Positions 50,488 to 60,400 of a stretch of 64,000 nt of DNA are shown here, one piece after another (the stretch's first letter is position 1; every line of letters begins with the position of its first letter). Made by a program: the position numbers and the translations under genes. The notes under the pieces are model-generated. The model worked only from the letters and a program-made list of their open reading frames with translations. It searched no databases and was not told the origin of the DNA. The stretch lies in assembly GCF_933775445.1 (NCBI RefSeq), contig NC_065873.1, positions 1,178,001-1,242,000 of the forward strand, in the 5' to 3' direction. This DNA comes from Argentina anserina. Lineage: Eukaryota; Streptophyta; Magnoliopsida; Rosales; Rosaceae.

Positions 50488-52062
50488 ACTCAAACACAAT
50501 CTTAAGGACTGCATCCAAGCACTAAATTCATATGCACATATCTGAAAAATTATCTAAAAGTATGAGAAAGATTATTAGAACACAACAATAGAAATACAAA
50601 CTCATTAATTATAGGAAACCATCAATTCGGCAAAGATCCAAAAATCCAATAAAACAATATGAAAATTTCGATTCTTAATACAAAACAATAATCCCACACA
50701 AATATCATACTACAATCTTTTATAGACAAAGTATTGTAAAAAATCAAAAACGAACAAACCCGTGTAGATGAGTTGTGAGAATCACACGTTGTAGGAACTT
50801 TGGAGGTGTGTCTTCAATGGTGATTTCGGTGGAGATGAAATTTGTATATGAGGGAGAATGACTTGTTGTTTTGATGAAGGATGTTTGATGTAGTATTTTG
50901 GTAGAGATTTGGCTCTTGAATGCAAAGGAGAAGTCATCTTATTTGAGAGATGAAACCATGTATATATAGAGGAAAGAATGAGGATAGTTGCATCTTTCCT
51001 CATATTATAATGTCATACTTTAATCCCTTAAATCATGGCAAGTTTTATTCCTTAAACCATGTCATGTTTTAATCCCTTAAATCATCCATAAAACATGTCA
51101 TGCTTTAATACCTTAAATCAGGTCATGTTTTATGTCTTTAATGTTCATCTTCTATTTAATTGTTGCATGACTTGGCTCCATCTCTTTTTCTTTAATTATC
51201 TCTTCAATCCAATCTGAAAATAAGAAAATAAAATCATAAGTAAGAGATAATTAGTTTCAAAACCTAACAAAGATTCCTAGTCAAACTAGGACTCTAGACC
51301 AATTATGCGTTTTAAACTCATGTAAGCACAAAAATGCATCAAATACTGCCCAAGACTCTTACTACGACTTAATGACTCAATATTACAACAATAAGGGCTA
51401 AGCAAAATACAAATTGATGTAAAAACATGTTAAGAACGTCGCACCAATTCTCTGCGGGTAATGACCCCTATTTGCCATTTATTACATTGATATAATTGAT
51501 TTAATAATAAGATATTTTTGTAGGTGTTTTTACGCCTATCATGACGCCACAGCCAAAAAAAAAAAGAGTCGGCAGTATGATTTTCTCACCTGATATTCTG
51601 AAAGAAGAAAAAAAGAAAAGAGCCAAGAGAGCAAGGTACGTAGGTAGTACAGTTCTGATGTCTTGTGTATGAAGTAATGTGTGTTAGGACTTGATGATCC
51701 TAAATTCCTAATGTTACTAAGATATATAGTCTGGAATTCGAAGATGCTGTCTTATACAGCACGATAAGATAGTCTTTACTCTTTCGTAGTTGACTTTGGA
51801 TATCATGGTGGTTTATATATTTTGGTTTTGGACGATAAATGTGCTGATATTTAATTATGACTGAATAACTTTTTTTTTTCTCAAATATTCTATGTACTTA
51901 TACACACTCTAGTCCTTTTTTGGTAGAAATTTTGACAAGAGTCCTAATGAAACAAATTAATTAACAAAGTAATTACTGTCACGATCATGAAAGTAAGATA
52001 GCTATGTCTGTTTAGAATTTGTTTAGTGGTGTGATACTTTGAATCTGCGGTTTTCTTAATCT
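50488..52062. other. Intergenic DNA
   Basis: No supported gene. Between 51,000 and 51,140 the words taatcccttaaatcatg and catgtcatgttttaat repeat irregularly. A short open stretch at 51,566-51,636 (MIFSPDILKEEKKKRAKRAR before a GT) could be an exon of the next open frame, but the phases do not join. Confidence 0.35.
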
Positions 52063-52521
52063 ATGATACCTGATCATACTGTAGGTGCCCATCAACCTAT
52101 GTACTCCCAAATGACACAGTTTCAACAATTACCAACGCTAGCCTCTGTAGCTGCGTTATTAGTTCAATGTTGCCTGCCCAAGGAAAAATGTCAAGAAATC
52201 AATGAGGACGCTAGCAATACCAACTTCAAAGAATCGCAGGACAACAATGGAATCAGCACCCAGATTACTCTCCTAGACTTAACAAAGGACACCAACTGTA
52301 CATCAAAACTGGACGAAGACAATAAGAACCAGCAGAAAACAATAAGACGACCCTCCGGTGAATTTCATGATTTACTGTTGCATGATGGTCACATTACATG
52401 TCTTGGATGTGATGATTATAATAAGGATGTTAGAGATGCAGCAGAGGAAAAGGATGAATGTAAGAGTTTCCCAACTGATGATCCTGGTTTTGAGGAAGAT
52501 GGTGAATACATCATTCTTTAA
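52063..52521 (+). CDS. Hypothetical acidic protein or exon
   Basis: An open frame of 152 codons that I do not recognise. The predicted product is rich in Asp, Glu, Asn and Gln, with an acidic C-terminus (DDPGFEEDGEYIIL) and a few Cys (QCCLPKEKC, CLGC). There is no signal peptide or membrane segment. An acceptor-like ctgtag lies at about 52,080-52,085, so the true start may be in an upstream exon and the ATG at 52,063 may be intronic. A lysine-rich open stretch lies 430 bp upstream, but joining it through the obvious GT..AG would shift the frame. It could be a real terminal exon, a gene remnant or chance; the composition looks more protein-like than neighbouring open frames. Confidence 0.3.
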   Translation: MIPDHTVGAHQPMYSQMTQFQQLPTLASVAALLVQCCLPKEKCQEINEDASNTNFKESQDNNGISTQITLLDLTKDTNCTSKLDEDNKNQQKTIRRPSGEFHDLLLHDGHITCLGCDDYNKDVRDAAEEKDECKSFPTDDPGFEEDGEYIIL

Positions 52522-52990
52522 ATCGATCTGATACTGAAGCTGGCAATTTTCAATGGGATCGGAGTTCAAATTATTTATGTAAGAACTTTTCTTGTTCTTT
52601 TTCTCCTCATTGTGGTTCAAAATTATCGGATCTATATTCTATATATTATTGTGCTTTTGATATTCTTAATATCTATTTTAGGATGCTTATTAGGTATATA
52701 CATTGTTCTTTGTTTAAGTTGTAGTACACATTGAAGTTAACAAATTAAAAGTAGACCATAAGATGTAGATTGTGATGGTGAAGAATTTGACTGCAGATTA
52801 CAAAATATATTAGAGGGTGGTACTACTAAATAACTAACAACTAACACAGAACTTAAGAGACTCACAATTTAGTCTCAAGTTCTGTTGCTTTCAATTAATG
52901 TAGGATCAAAGGAAATTGAATTGAAAGACAATTGAATTGGTTAAATAATCGACCTGTTTCCGGTCATATACAGAATTATTATCATTATGA
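52522..52990. other. Intergenic DNA between the open frame and the SAUR
   Basis: AT-rich; holds the 3' flank of the SAUR on the minus strand. No further gene. Confidence 0.35.
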
Positions 52991-53299
52991 TCATGAGGAG
53001 TTTAGACCCGTAGTTAAGGCAACGAAGTAGTCTTCACTGCATGGAATTGTCAGACCACCTGTAGGATGATCATATCCATACTCTTCCCGAGCCTTGTTCA
53101 ACAAGTCTAGAAACAAAGGATGGCTCAAATATGATATTGGAATCACAAACCTCTTCTTCTTGCCTTCTCCAACATAGACAGCAAAGTGTCCTTTCGGAAC
53201 ATCAGTACCAGTAGTGTCTGTAACTGCTCTTAATCTCGCTGAAAGGGATCGCTGGAATTTCTGCTTGGCATGAGCTATTCCCATCAATTTGATACCCAT
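52991..53299 (-). CDS. SAUR family auxin-responsive protein
   Basis: Single exon, 102 residues, typical of the SAUR10/15-20-like group of small auxin-up RNA proteins (PP2C.D inhibitors in cell expansion). Motifs: basic N-terminus [32 protein letters not shown] at 34-45, [20 protein letters not shown] at 48-67, [16 protein letters not shown] at 72-87. The first ATG is used. A TATATATA box lies about 115 bp upstream. A diverged duplicate of the unit, with a broken SAUR, lies at 57.6-61.7 kb. The gene is complete, with no missing conserved residue that I can see. Confidence 0.95.
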   Translation of the reverse strand: MGIKLMGIAHAKQKFQRSLSARLRAVTDTTGTDVPKGHFAVYVGEGKKKRFVIPISYLSHPLFLDLLNKAREEYGYDHPTGGLTIPCSEDYFVALTTGLNSS

Positions 53300-53412
53300 C
53301 TTCAGATTTCAAAAATGGGGAAGTCCAACTCAGAGGTTAGATACAGAAAAGTTGTTGTGACCTGAGTATATTGCTGACTGGGTTTGATGAATTGGCATGT
53401 TTAGTACCCTAG

Positions 53413-53422
53413 ATATATATAG
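53413..53422 (-). promoter_or_regulatory. TATA box of SAUR 52,991-53,299
   Basis: A TATATATA run on the minus strand about 115 bp before the ATG. Confidence 0.55.
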
Positions 53423-53579
53423 AGGGAGCTTCAAAGTTGAAATATTCAAGTGGATAATAGCAAGAGCCCTGTTAACAATGTTGAGAAACATCAGGTGAAG
53501 GACTTCGTGAGGGTTCACATGGTAGTTGCCTTGGTTATCCAAGACATGTTGTCCTACCAACTTTAGAAACAAATAAGGA

Positions 53580-53970
53580 GTGGCTCAACTTGAGACTTTT
53601 ATAAATTAATCCGAGTAATGTTTCAACTAATAATTAACAAAACCAGTACTCATCGTTTCTATGTTGGCATGCTCTTGACAGTAGCAGCAGCAGGATCAAC
53701 TAAAGAAGATACCTCTGAGTCTCTGAATCATTGTTGATACATAGAAAATCCTCTGAATTTGAACTTGGCTATTCACTATTCAGTAGCTTTTTTAGTGACA
53801 ACCAGCCTATAAGCCTTTGTTTGTGGTGAAGACCAGCCACCAGAAGCAATCCAGTACATGATTTCTACTTTCAGATTCTCCTTTAGGCTAGCTAATAATC
53901 CATTATTTGGGTCCCCTATTGTATCCTTCACATGACTGGGGACAGATAGTATACAGTAGAGTTGAACCAA
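53580..53970 (-). repeat. SAUR upstream region, duplicated at 61.26-61.66 kb
   Basis: gagtggctcaacttgaga, then actaataattaacaaa, then aagcctttgtttgtggtgaaga and the gggtccccta block recur in the same order near 61,260-61,660. This marks a second SAUR segmental duplication. No gene in the stretch. Confidence 0.65.
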
Positions 53971-54487
53971 TCATCTTATTCTTTATGATCCACGAAGCTT
54001 TACAAAGTGCAGTCACTATAATCCATTTTCTGGAGATTTACGTGCTTATTGCTTAAATACATTGATCTGGAAATCTTATAAGCCAACACTGTTAGCTTCC
54101 GTCAATATATATTGAAGTATACATTCAGTTGCTTTTATGAGTCATTATACATTGTTTCGACCACATATGTCCTTCTATCCATAACCTCAGATCTCAAAGT
54201 ACAATAAGATTTGTATTAGTGAGCAAACAAATTATCATATCATAGTTCTAAGTTAAGCAGATTTGGGTCTACTTACACACCAAATGTTTTCTGTGGCTGG
54301 TCCATTGATTCGATACATGCATGCACCAGAGAAAAAAGAAACATCAAATGATGGTTCAAGTGCTTCTTTGAAAACTCTATTAATTATAATTCTTCTTTTT
54401 GGCCAATACACAGTTTTTCAAGTATCCATTATTTTGAACTGATTTTATCTTATGTCAAAGTGGAAGAACCGTAATTCTCCTGTAGCC
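53971..54487. other. Intergenic DNA, no gene seen
   Basis: Unique AT-rich sequence. Confidence 0.3.
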
Positions 54488-54492
54488 ATTTC

Positions 54493-57221
54493 TGTAATAA
54501 CCCGATTTTTCGGAGTCAAGTAAATTAAAATTTTAGAAATTATTAGAGTTTGTAAAATTTATTAAACGACATTTGTTTGTTTTGCGACGTTGTAAATCGA
54601 AAACGTTATCGGAACTTTTATTTAGAAAAACGTTACGTTTCCGTGACGTCAAAATTGACTTTTACTCCGTCGCTCGTTTGTGAAAACTTCCTTCACGAAA
54701 GTTGTAGAGCTCGTCGATACGAGTTCGTGGACACATCACGCTTTCAAATCGGACGTTGGACGTGAAAGTTATTAACGACGGAAGTTAGTTTCCGATTTTA
54801 GAATTAGGTATAAAAAGAGAGTTTTTGAGATTAGGGTTTCCATTTTCGGAAACCCCTCTCTCGCACCCGCCTCCCTCTTTCTCTCTCTTCTCTATCTTCT
54901 CTATCTCTCTCCCCGAGCTCTCTCTCCCTCATAAATCTTCCACCAGTGATCTCACGAAACAGGCCATCGTGGCCCTCACCGCCGGCCCCAGCAGCTTCAG
55001 ACGGTACTTTTGTAACGACCCTCACGGTTTTGTTTTTGGGAGCTCAGAAGCACCTTCCCAGTGGGTCACCCATCCTGGGATTGCCCTGGGCCAAGCATGC
55101 TTAACTTCGGAGTTCTCCTCTCTTCCGAAGCCGTTGAGCCCCAAAAAAACCTCGCATTAGATAGAGGTGGGCATGTACATATAAGGCACATCACCCCCTC
55201 TCCGTTGGCCGATGTGTGATATTACACCTTCGCTGCAACCCTCGAGCTCGACACGCCGCCCCACGCCGTATCAGAGCTCAACCGGCAACACGAAGAATCT
55301 GCAGAAATCGCCGCCGTTCAAGCTGCTCCTCCGGCGACTCTCTGGTGGTTCCAAGGCTCGAATTAGGTAAGGTTTCAATTGAATTGGTTGTTGAGATGCT
55401 TTGTGGTTGAATTTGTGGAGTCTTGAGGAGAATTGGATGAGGCATCGATGTACGAGGTACCGCCGCCTTAGGCGGCGCGTGTGGGTGCATGAAGAGTATA
55501 GGAGGCGACATGAGGCTATAAGAGGAAGAGGAGAAGGAGAGGAGAGGATATGGGCGGCGGTGGACAAGCCACGCGCGCAGGTTCAATCGACGTGTTAGCT
55601 CCACGCGCTGCCACTGTGGGGAGGCGTGTGAGCACCACGCGCAGTCGCCGGAGGTGGCGCGTGTACCCCACGCGCCGCCACATGCGGCGGCGCGTGAACA
55701 GTGAATTCAAAACAGTAATTTTATAACATTTATTTTACATACAGTAAATGTAAATGTAAATTACGTACAGTAATTGTAAAAGTAATTTCAGAAGGGTAAA
55801 TCGTAATTATTATTTATTGAGACAGTATTTACGATTGAATAGTACATGGACGTATAGAAATACGTAAATACTATGTACTCGTACAGAAACACGTAAATAG
55901 TATGTACTCGTACAGGTATACGTAATTAATATGTATTTGTACAGTAATACGTGAATAGTAACTACATGAACAGTAATTTAGTAAAAACCAAAAATTGCTT
56001 AACAGTACAATATTATTACTGTTTCGGCATTTAAGGTTTTACGTAACGATTCTAAATTCACTTCTTATCTTTCTAGGTGATCGATACATCAAGTATATGA
56101 TTCACTTTCGGAATCGTGGAAACTACACTCAGGATTATAAGGTGAGTAAAATCTCACAGTGACGAATCTACCCTTGCGGAGATTCATGATTACGCTTAAT
56201 TATAAAGAATGAACTATGATATGTATAAAATATAGTGGATTGTGTATGTGTATAAATGGTAAAATAGGTACATATATATGGTTTGCTATATTATATACTG
56301 TCATAATTTCCATTTGCGAATGAGTTCGATTTAGCGTTGATGATTATTTGTTTGAACATGTCAATTTGATTTGTACAATATCATGTGTTGATTGTTATTG
56401 TACGTGGTTTTAACATTGAGTTTTGTTAAAACGTTTTATGTCTTCGGACGTGTTTTTCTGTCTTCGGACCAGTCTTCGGACGTGTTGGCATGTCGGAACC
56501 TAGCCTTGGTCGGGCGAAAGTTACGATACAGTTAGAGCTCTAGTCTGTCTGCCGGTGTACTGCATGAGAGGTAACAGATGTGTTATCGGCTTATAAGTAC
56601 CCATATTTTGGATGTTTGGTAGCAGGTGGTTGCTAAATGTCGTCGGCGTACTATCATGAGGGGTAACAGAGGTGTACCAGCGCTCATGAGTACCCGTATT
56701 ATAAATGCATTTGGGTAAACAGAGGGGTTGCCCAATTTCTCATGAGCACATATATGTTCATATTATTAGACAACCAGATGTGCCGTATAATGACTCATGA
56801 GTGTATTTATGATTGATGTTTGTAGTTTTTAGTATATATTTTTATGCGAGTTACATTGTTGTTTTACTCATACGAGCTGCAAAGCTTACCGGGTTTGTGT
56901 TTACAATCCCGGTGCACCTATTCGATGGTGTAGGTGATAATTCCGCAGGTGTGGATTAGCGGAAATCGACGTACAACTCTGAAGACTTGAAGTTGTTTTT
57001 ATTCTATCTTGTGGTGAGGATTTGAGAGGATTTTTACATTTCCATTTGATATAATGTTGAATTATAAATTTGGTTTGTAATAATCAATTTGGCTGAGTTG
57101 TACTATGAACTCAGTAATGATCCGCTGTGACATTAAAATGATTTCAATTTATTGAGATTGTTTTAGAGTTTTCATGACTTCGAAATTTGAGTTTCATACT
57201 CGAAATTTTGGGGTCGTGACA
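54493..57221 (+). mobile_element. Long-LTR family, copy H (solo LTR, 2,729 bp) carrying a Cassandra LTR
   Basis: Starts TGTAATAACCC, ends GGGGTCGTGACA, with a perfect TSD ATTTC (54,488-54,492 and 57,222-57,226). TATAAAAA at 54,809, hairpin at 54,833-54,856, donor-like attag/gtaagg near 55,365, mini-exon-like block 56,077-56,141. A 216-bp Cassandra-type LTR interrupts the GC-rich block. Without it the copy is about 2.5 kb, close to copy I. Confidence 0.92.
55011..55226 (-). mobile_element. Cassandra-type solo LTR containing a 5S rRNA-like sequence
   Basis: Minus orientation, TGTAATATCACAC...GGGTCGTTACA, 216 bp. It includes a sequence derived from the 3' half of 5S rRNA (about 55,045-55,116 on the minus strand): the A-box region AAGTTAAGCATGCTTGG at 55,091-55,107 and the C-box GGATGGGTGACC at 55,064-55,075. 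Cassandra TRIMs of plants carry such 5S domains, with pol III promoter boxes, in each LTR. The host flanks ACTTT and CCTTC are only partly alike, so the TSD is decayed or the ends are off by a base. There is no second LTR, so this is a solo LTR and not a functional 5S gene. Confidence 0.88.
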
Positions 57222-57226
57222 ATTTC

Positions 57227-57645
57227 ATACTCAAGTTTACTGCTAGAACCATTTTTAGAAACCAAGATGTTTTCTGTGTTTGCTTTCTAATCTATGGTGA
57301 GGGATTTAAATGCAGTCACTTCCAATCAGATGGTTCTCTCATTCTCTGTGGGCATGCCAAGAAGAACCCTGAATATCACTATTAACCTCAAGATAAAGTG
57401 ATTCTTTTCTTTTTTTATATTGCCGTATGGGGAAGATGTATTACATAGTTGTAGGCTTTACAGTTGAACAGAGATAATTCAGAAAAAAATAAAAGTTAAA
57501 CCTGGGATTCGAGTTAATTAAATTCTCAGTACAGGAATTCTAAAGAGTAAAGAATAAACTTCACACTGATGCCAACTCGGCGTAATGTTGTAGAGTTCTC
57601 ATCTACCTTGGTCAGATCAGATCATTAAAAGGAATGCAAAAGAAG
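57227..57645. other. Intergenic DNA between LTR H and the SAUR pseudogene
   Basis: No gene seen; includes the 3' flank of the SAUR remnant. Confidence 0.3.
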
Positions 57646-57955
57646 TCAAATCAGTGAAAGCCTCTTCACGCATGGAATAGTGATCCACCCTTTGGATGAG
57701 TCCCAGGAACTCAGCAAATCTTTGCACCACTGTTGGTTCAAGTACAAACTGTAATGACCGATTTTTCGGAGTCAAGTAATTTGAAATTTTGGAAATTATT
57801 AGAGTTTGTAAGATTTATTAAACGACATTTGGTTGCCTTGTGACGTTGTAAATCGAGAACGGAAACGTTATCGGAACTTTTATTTAGAAAAACGTTACGT
57901 TTTCGCAACGTGAGAATCGACTTTTACTTCGTCGCTCGTTTGTGAAAACTTCCTT

Positions 57956-57991
57956 CACGAAAATTGTAGAGCTCGTCGATACGAGTTCGTG
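57956..57991 (+). promoter_or_regulatory. Conserved palindrome in the LTR I promoter
   Basis: CACGAA (57,956-57,961) and TTCGTG (57,986-57,991) enclose GAGCTCGT-CGAT-ACGAGTTC. The whole 36-bp block can pair with itself and lies about 80 bp before the TATA box. It is nearly identical in copies A, B, D, E, F, G, H and J, and one of the best-kept parts of the LTR. Likely an enhancer or factor-binding site; function is inferred. Confidence 0.55.
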
Positions 57992-58070
57992 GACACATCA
58001 CGCGTTCTAATCAGACATCATACGTGAAAGTTATTAACGACGGAAGTTAGTTTCCGATTTTGGAAGAGGG

Positions 58071-58117
58071 TATAAAAGGAAATTTTTAAGAGTAGGGTTT
58101 CCATTTTCGGAAACCCT
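58071..58117 (+). promoter_or_regulatory. LTR I TATA box and perfect start-site hairpin
   Basis: TATAAAAG at 58,071-58,078; AGGGTTTCC at 58,094-58,102 and GGAAACCCT at 58,109-58,117 form a perfect 9-bp stem with a 6-base loop, 16 bp after the TATA box. A CT-rich tract (58,118-58,170) follows. Confidence 0.65.
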
Positions 58118-59145
58118 TTCTCTCTCACCTCACCCCGCCTCCCTCTTCTCTCTCTCTCTCTCTCTCCCCGAGCCTCCTCCCTCTGCATCGCACCCCGATC
58201 TCTTTCCTCCAGGCGACGTGGCCCTCACCACCGGCCGCTAGGCCCTCGCCAGTCCAACTCCATCCTCCTCCGAGCAAGACGTGACCCAACTCACCGCAGT
58301 GAGTCCTCGCGCTCCAACCCGAGACCTGCAAATCGCTCCGCCACTGTCGAGCTCACTCCGGCGACTCTCCGGTGCTTCCGCGACATGAATTAGGTAAGGG
58401 TTGATCGATTTGAGTTATTGTGATGTTTGTTGGTGTGATTTTGGATGGATTGGTTCGATTTGGTAGCGGATTGGAGGAGGAGGAAGAGGGGAGGATACCA
58501 CCGTCTTAGGCGGCGCGTGAGGTAGCGTGAGGAGGGCAGGGAGGCAGCCTAAGGTCGTAGGAGGAAGAGGGGAAGGAAATGAGAGGGTAGGGGCGGCGGT
58601 GGCGTCCTACGCGCCGGTTTTAGAGTCGGCGCATGGGCCCCACACGCTGCCACAGTGAGTGGCGCGGTCGCCGGAGGTGGCTTGTGTATCCCACGCGACG
58701 CCACGTGTGGCGGCGCGTGCATAATGTTTTCAAAACAGTAATTTTGTAAAATTTATTTTTACGTAAGGTAAATGTAAAAATAAATTTACATACAGTAAAT
58801 GTAAATGTAATTTACGTACAGTAATTGTAAAAGTAATTTCGGAAGGGTAAATCGATAATTATTATTTACTAAAACAGTATTTACAATTAAATAGTACATG
58901 GAGGTGCAGAAATATGTAAATACTATGTACTCGTACAGAAATACGTAAATAGTATGTACACATACATGAATACGTGTTTAATGTGTATTTGTACAGTAAT
59001 ACGTGAATAGTAATTATGTGAATAGTAATTATGTGAACAGTAATTTCGTAAAAACTAGAAATTTGCTGGACAGTAAAATATTATTACTGTTTCGGCATTT
59101 ATGGTTTTACGTAACGATTCTAAATCCACTTCTATCTATTTTTAG

Positions 59146-59211
59146 GTGATCGACACATCACATAAAGGATTCACTTTCGGAATCGTGGAAATTTACGCTC
59201 GAGATTATAAG
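59146..59211 (+). other. Mini-exon-like block in LTR I
   Basis: 66 nt between tttttag (acceptor-like) and gtgagtaaaatctcac (donor-like). The equivalent block is present in every complete copy with both signals kept, while the flanking DNA is more variable. A matching first donor (gaattag/gtaagg) lies near 58,391. It has no consistent open frame. Confidence 0.5.
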
Positions 59212-60400
59212 GTGAGTAAAATCTCACAGTGACGAATCTACCCTTGCGGAGGTTCATGATTACGCTTAATTAAAATGAATGAACTATGATATGTATAAGA
59301 TATAGTGGATTGTATATGTGTATAATTGGTAAAATAGGTACATATATACGGTTTGCTATATTATATACTTTCATAAATTCTGTTTGCGAATAAGTTCATT
59401 TGGTGTTGAGATTTATTTATTGAGCATGTTGATTCGATTTGTACAATATAATGTGATGATTATTGTACGTGGTTTTAACATTGAGTTTTGTCTTCGGACG
59501 TGTTTCTTGTCTTCGGATGTGTTTATGTCTTCGGACGTGTTTTTCTGTCTTCGGACCAGTCTTCGGACGTGTTGGCATGTCAGAACCTAGCCTTGGTCGG
59601 GCGAAAGTTACGATACAGTTAGAACTCTAGTCTGTCTGCCGGGGTATTGCATAAGAGGTAACAGATGAGTTATCGGCTTATGAGTACCCATATTTTGGAT
59701 ATTGGGTAGCAGGTGGTTGCCCAATGTCGGCGGCGTACTATCATGAGGGGTAACAGAGGTGTACCAGCGCTCATGAGTACCCGTATTATAAATGCATTTG
59801 GGTAAACAGAGGGGTTGCCCAATTTCTCATGAGCATATACATTTTCATTTTATTAGACAACCAGATGGGTCATCTAATGACTCATGAGTACATTTATGAT
59901 TGATGTTTGGTGGAGTTTCGTATATATTTTTATGCGAGTTATATTGTTGTTTTACTCATACGAGCTGCAAAGCTTACCGGGTTTATGTTTACAATCCCGG
60001 TGCACCTATTCGATGGTGTAGGGGATAATTCCGCAGGTATGGATTAGCAGAATCGACGTACAACTCCGAAGACCTTGAAGTTGTTTTCATTTTATCTTGT
60101 GGTGATGATTTGTGAGGATTTTACATTTCCATTTGATATAATGTTGAATTATAAATTTTGGTTTGTAATAATCGATTAGACTGAGTTGTATTTTGAACTC
60201 AGTAATGATTCACTGTGACATTAAAATGATTTCGATTTATTGAGATTGTTTTAGAGTTTTTCATAACTTCGAAATTTGAGTTTCATACTCGAAATTTTAG
60301 AGTCGTGACACGAACCCTCAAGTAGGCTTCTGAAAGGTTACTGGTCATCCATTCTAACGAATATTGCAACTTGCTTGACATCATTCCCTACCGTACCTAT

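Larger units (their letters stand above)
57750..60310 (+). mobile_element. Long-LTR family, copy I (solo LTR, 2,561 bp)
   Basis: Starts TGTAATGACC, ends GAGTCGTGACA. Flanks CAAAC (57,745-57,749) and CGAAC (60,311-60,315) match at four of five bases. This is the cleanest example of the family layout; its sub-features are listed separately. No gag-pol region. Confidence 0.9.
57646..60400 (-). pseudogene. SAUR pseudogene split by LTR copy I
   Basis: On the minus strand, before the LTR (60,400-60,311), DVKQVAIFVRMD aligns with the [12 protein letters not shown] core, and EAYLRV follows after a stop. After the LTR (57,749-57,646) YLNQQWCKDLLSSWDSSKGW continues as ITIPC, with the stop at 57,646-57,648. 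This recalls YLNHPLFKDLL...GGLTIPC with an internal deletion. The LTR's duplicated pentamer falls in the PISYLN region. The frame is broken in several places besides the insertion, so the gene was probably already decaying or has decayed since. It is a duplicate of the unit at 53 kb. Confidence 0.75.

Noticed and set aside
55045..55116. 5S rRNA gene
   Set aside because: Only the 3' half of 5S is present, inside a TG...CA LTR; it is the Cassandra 5S domain.
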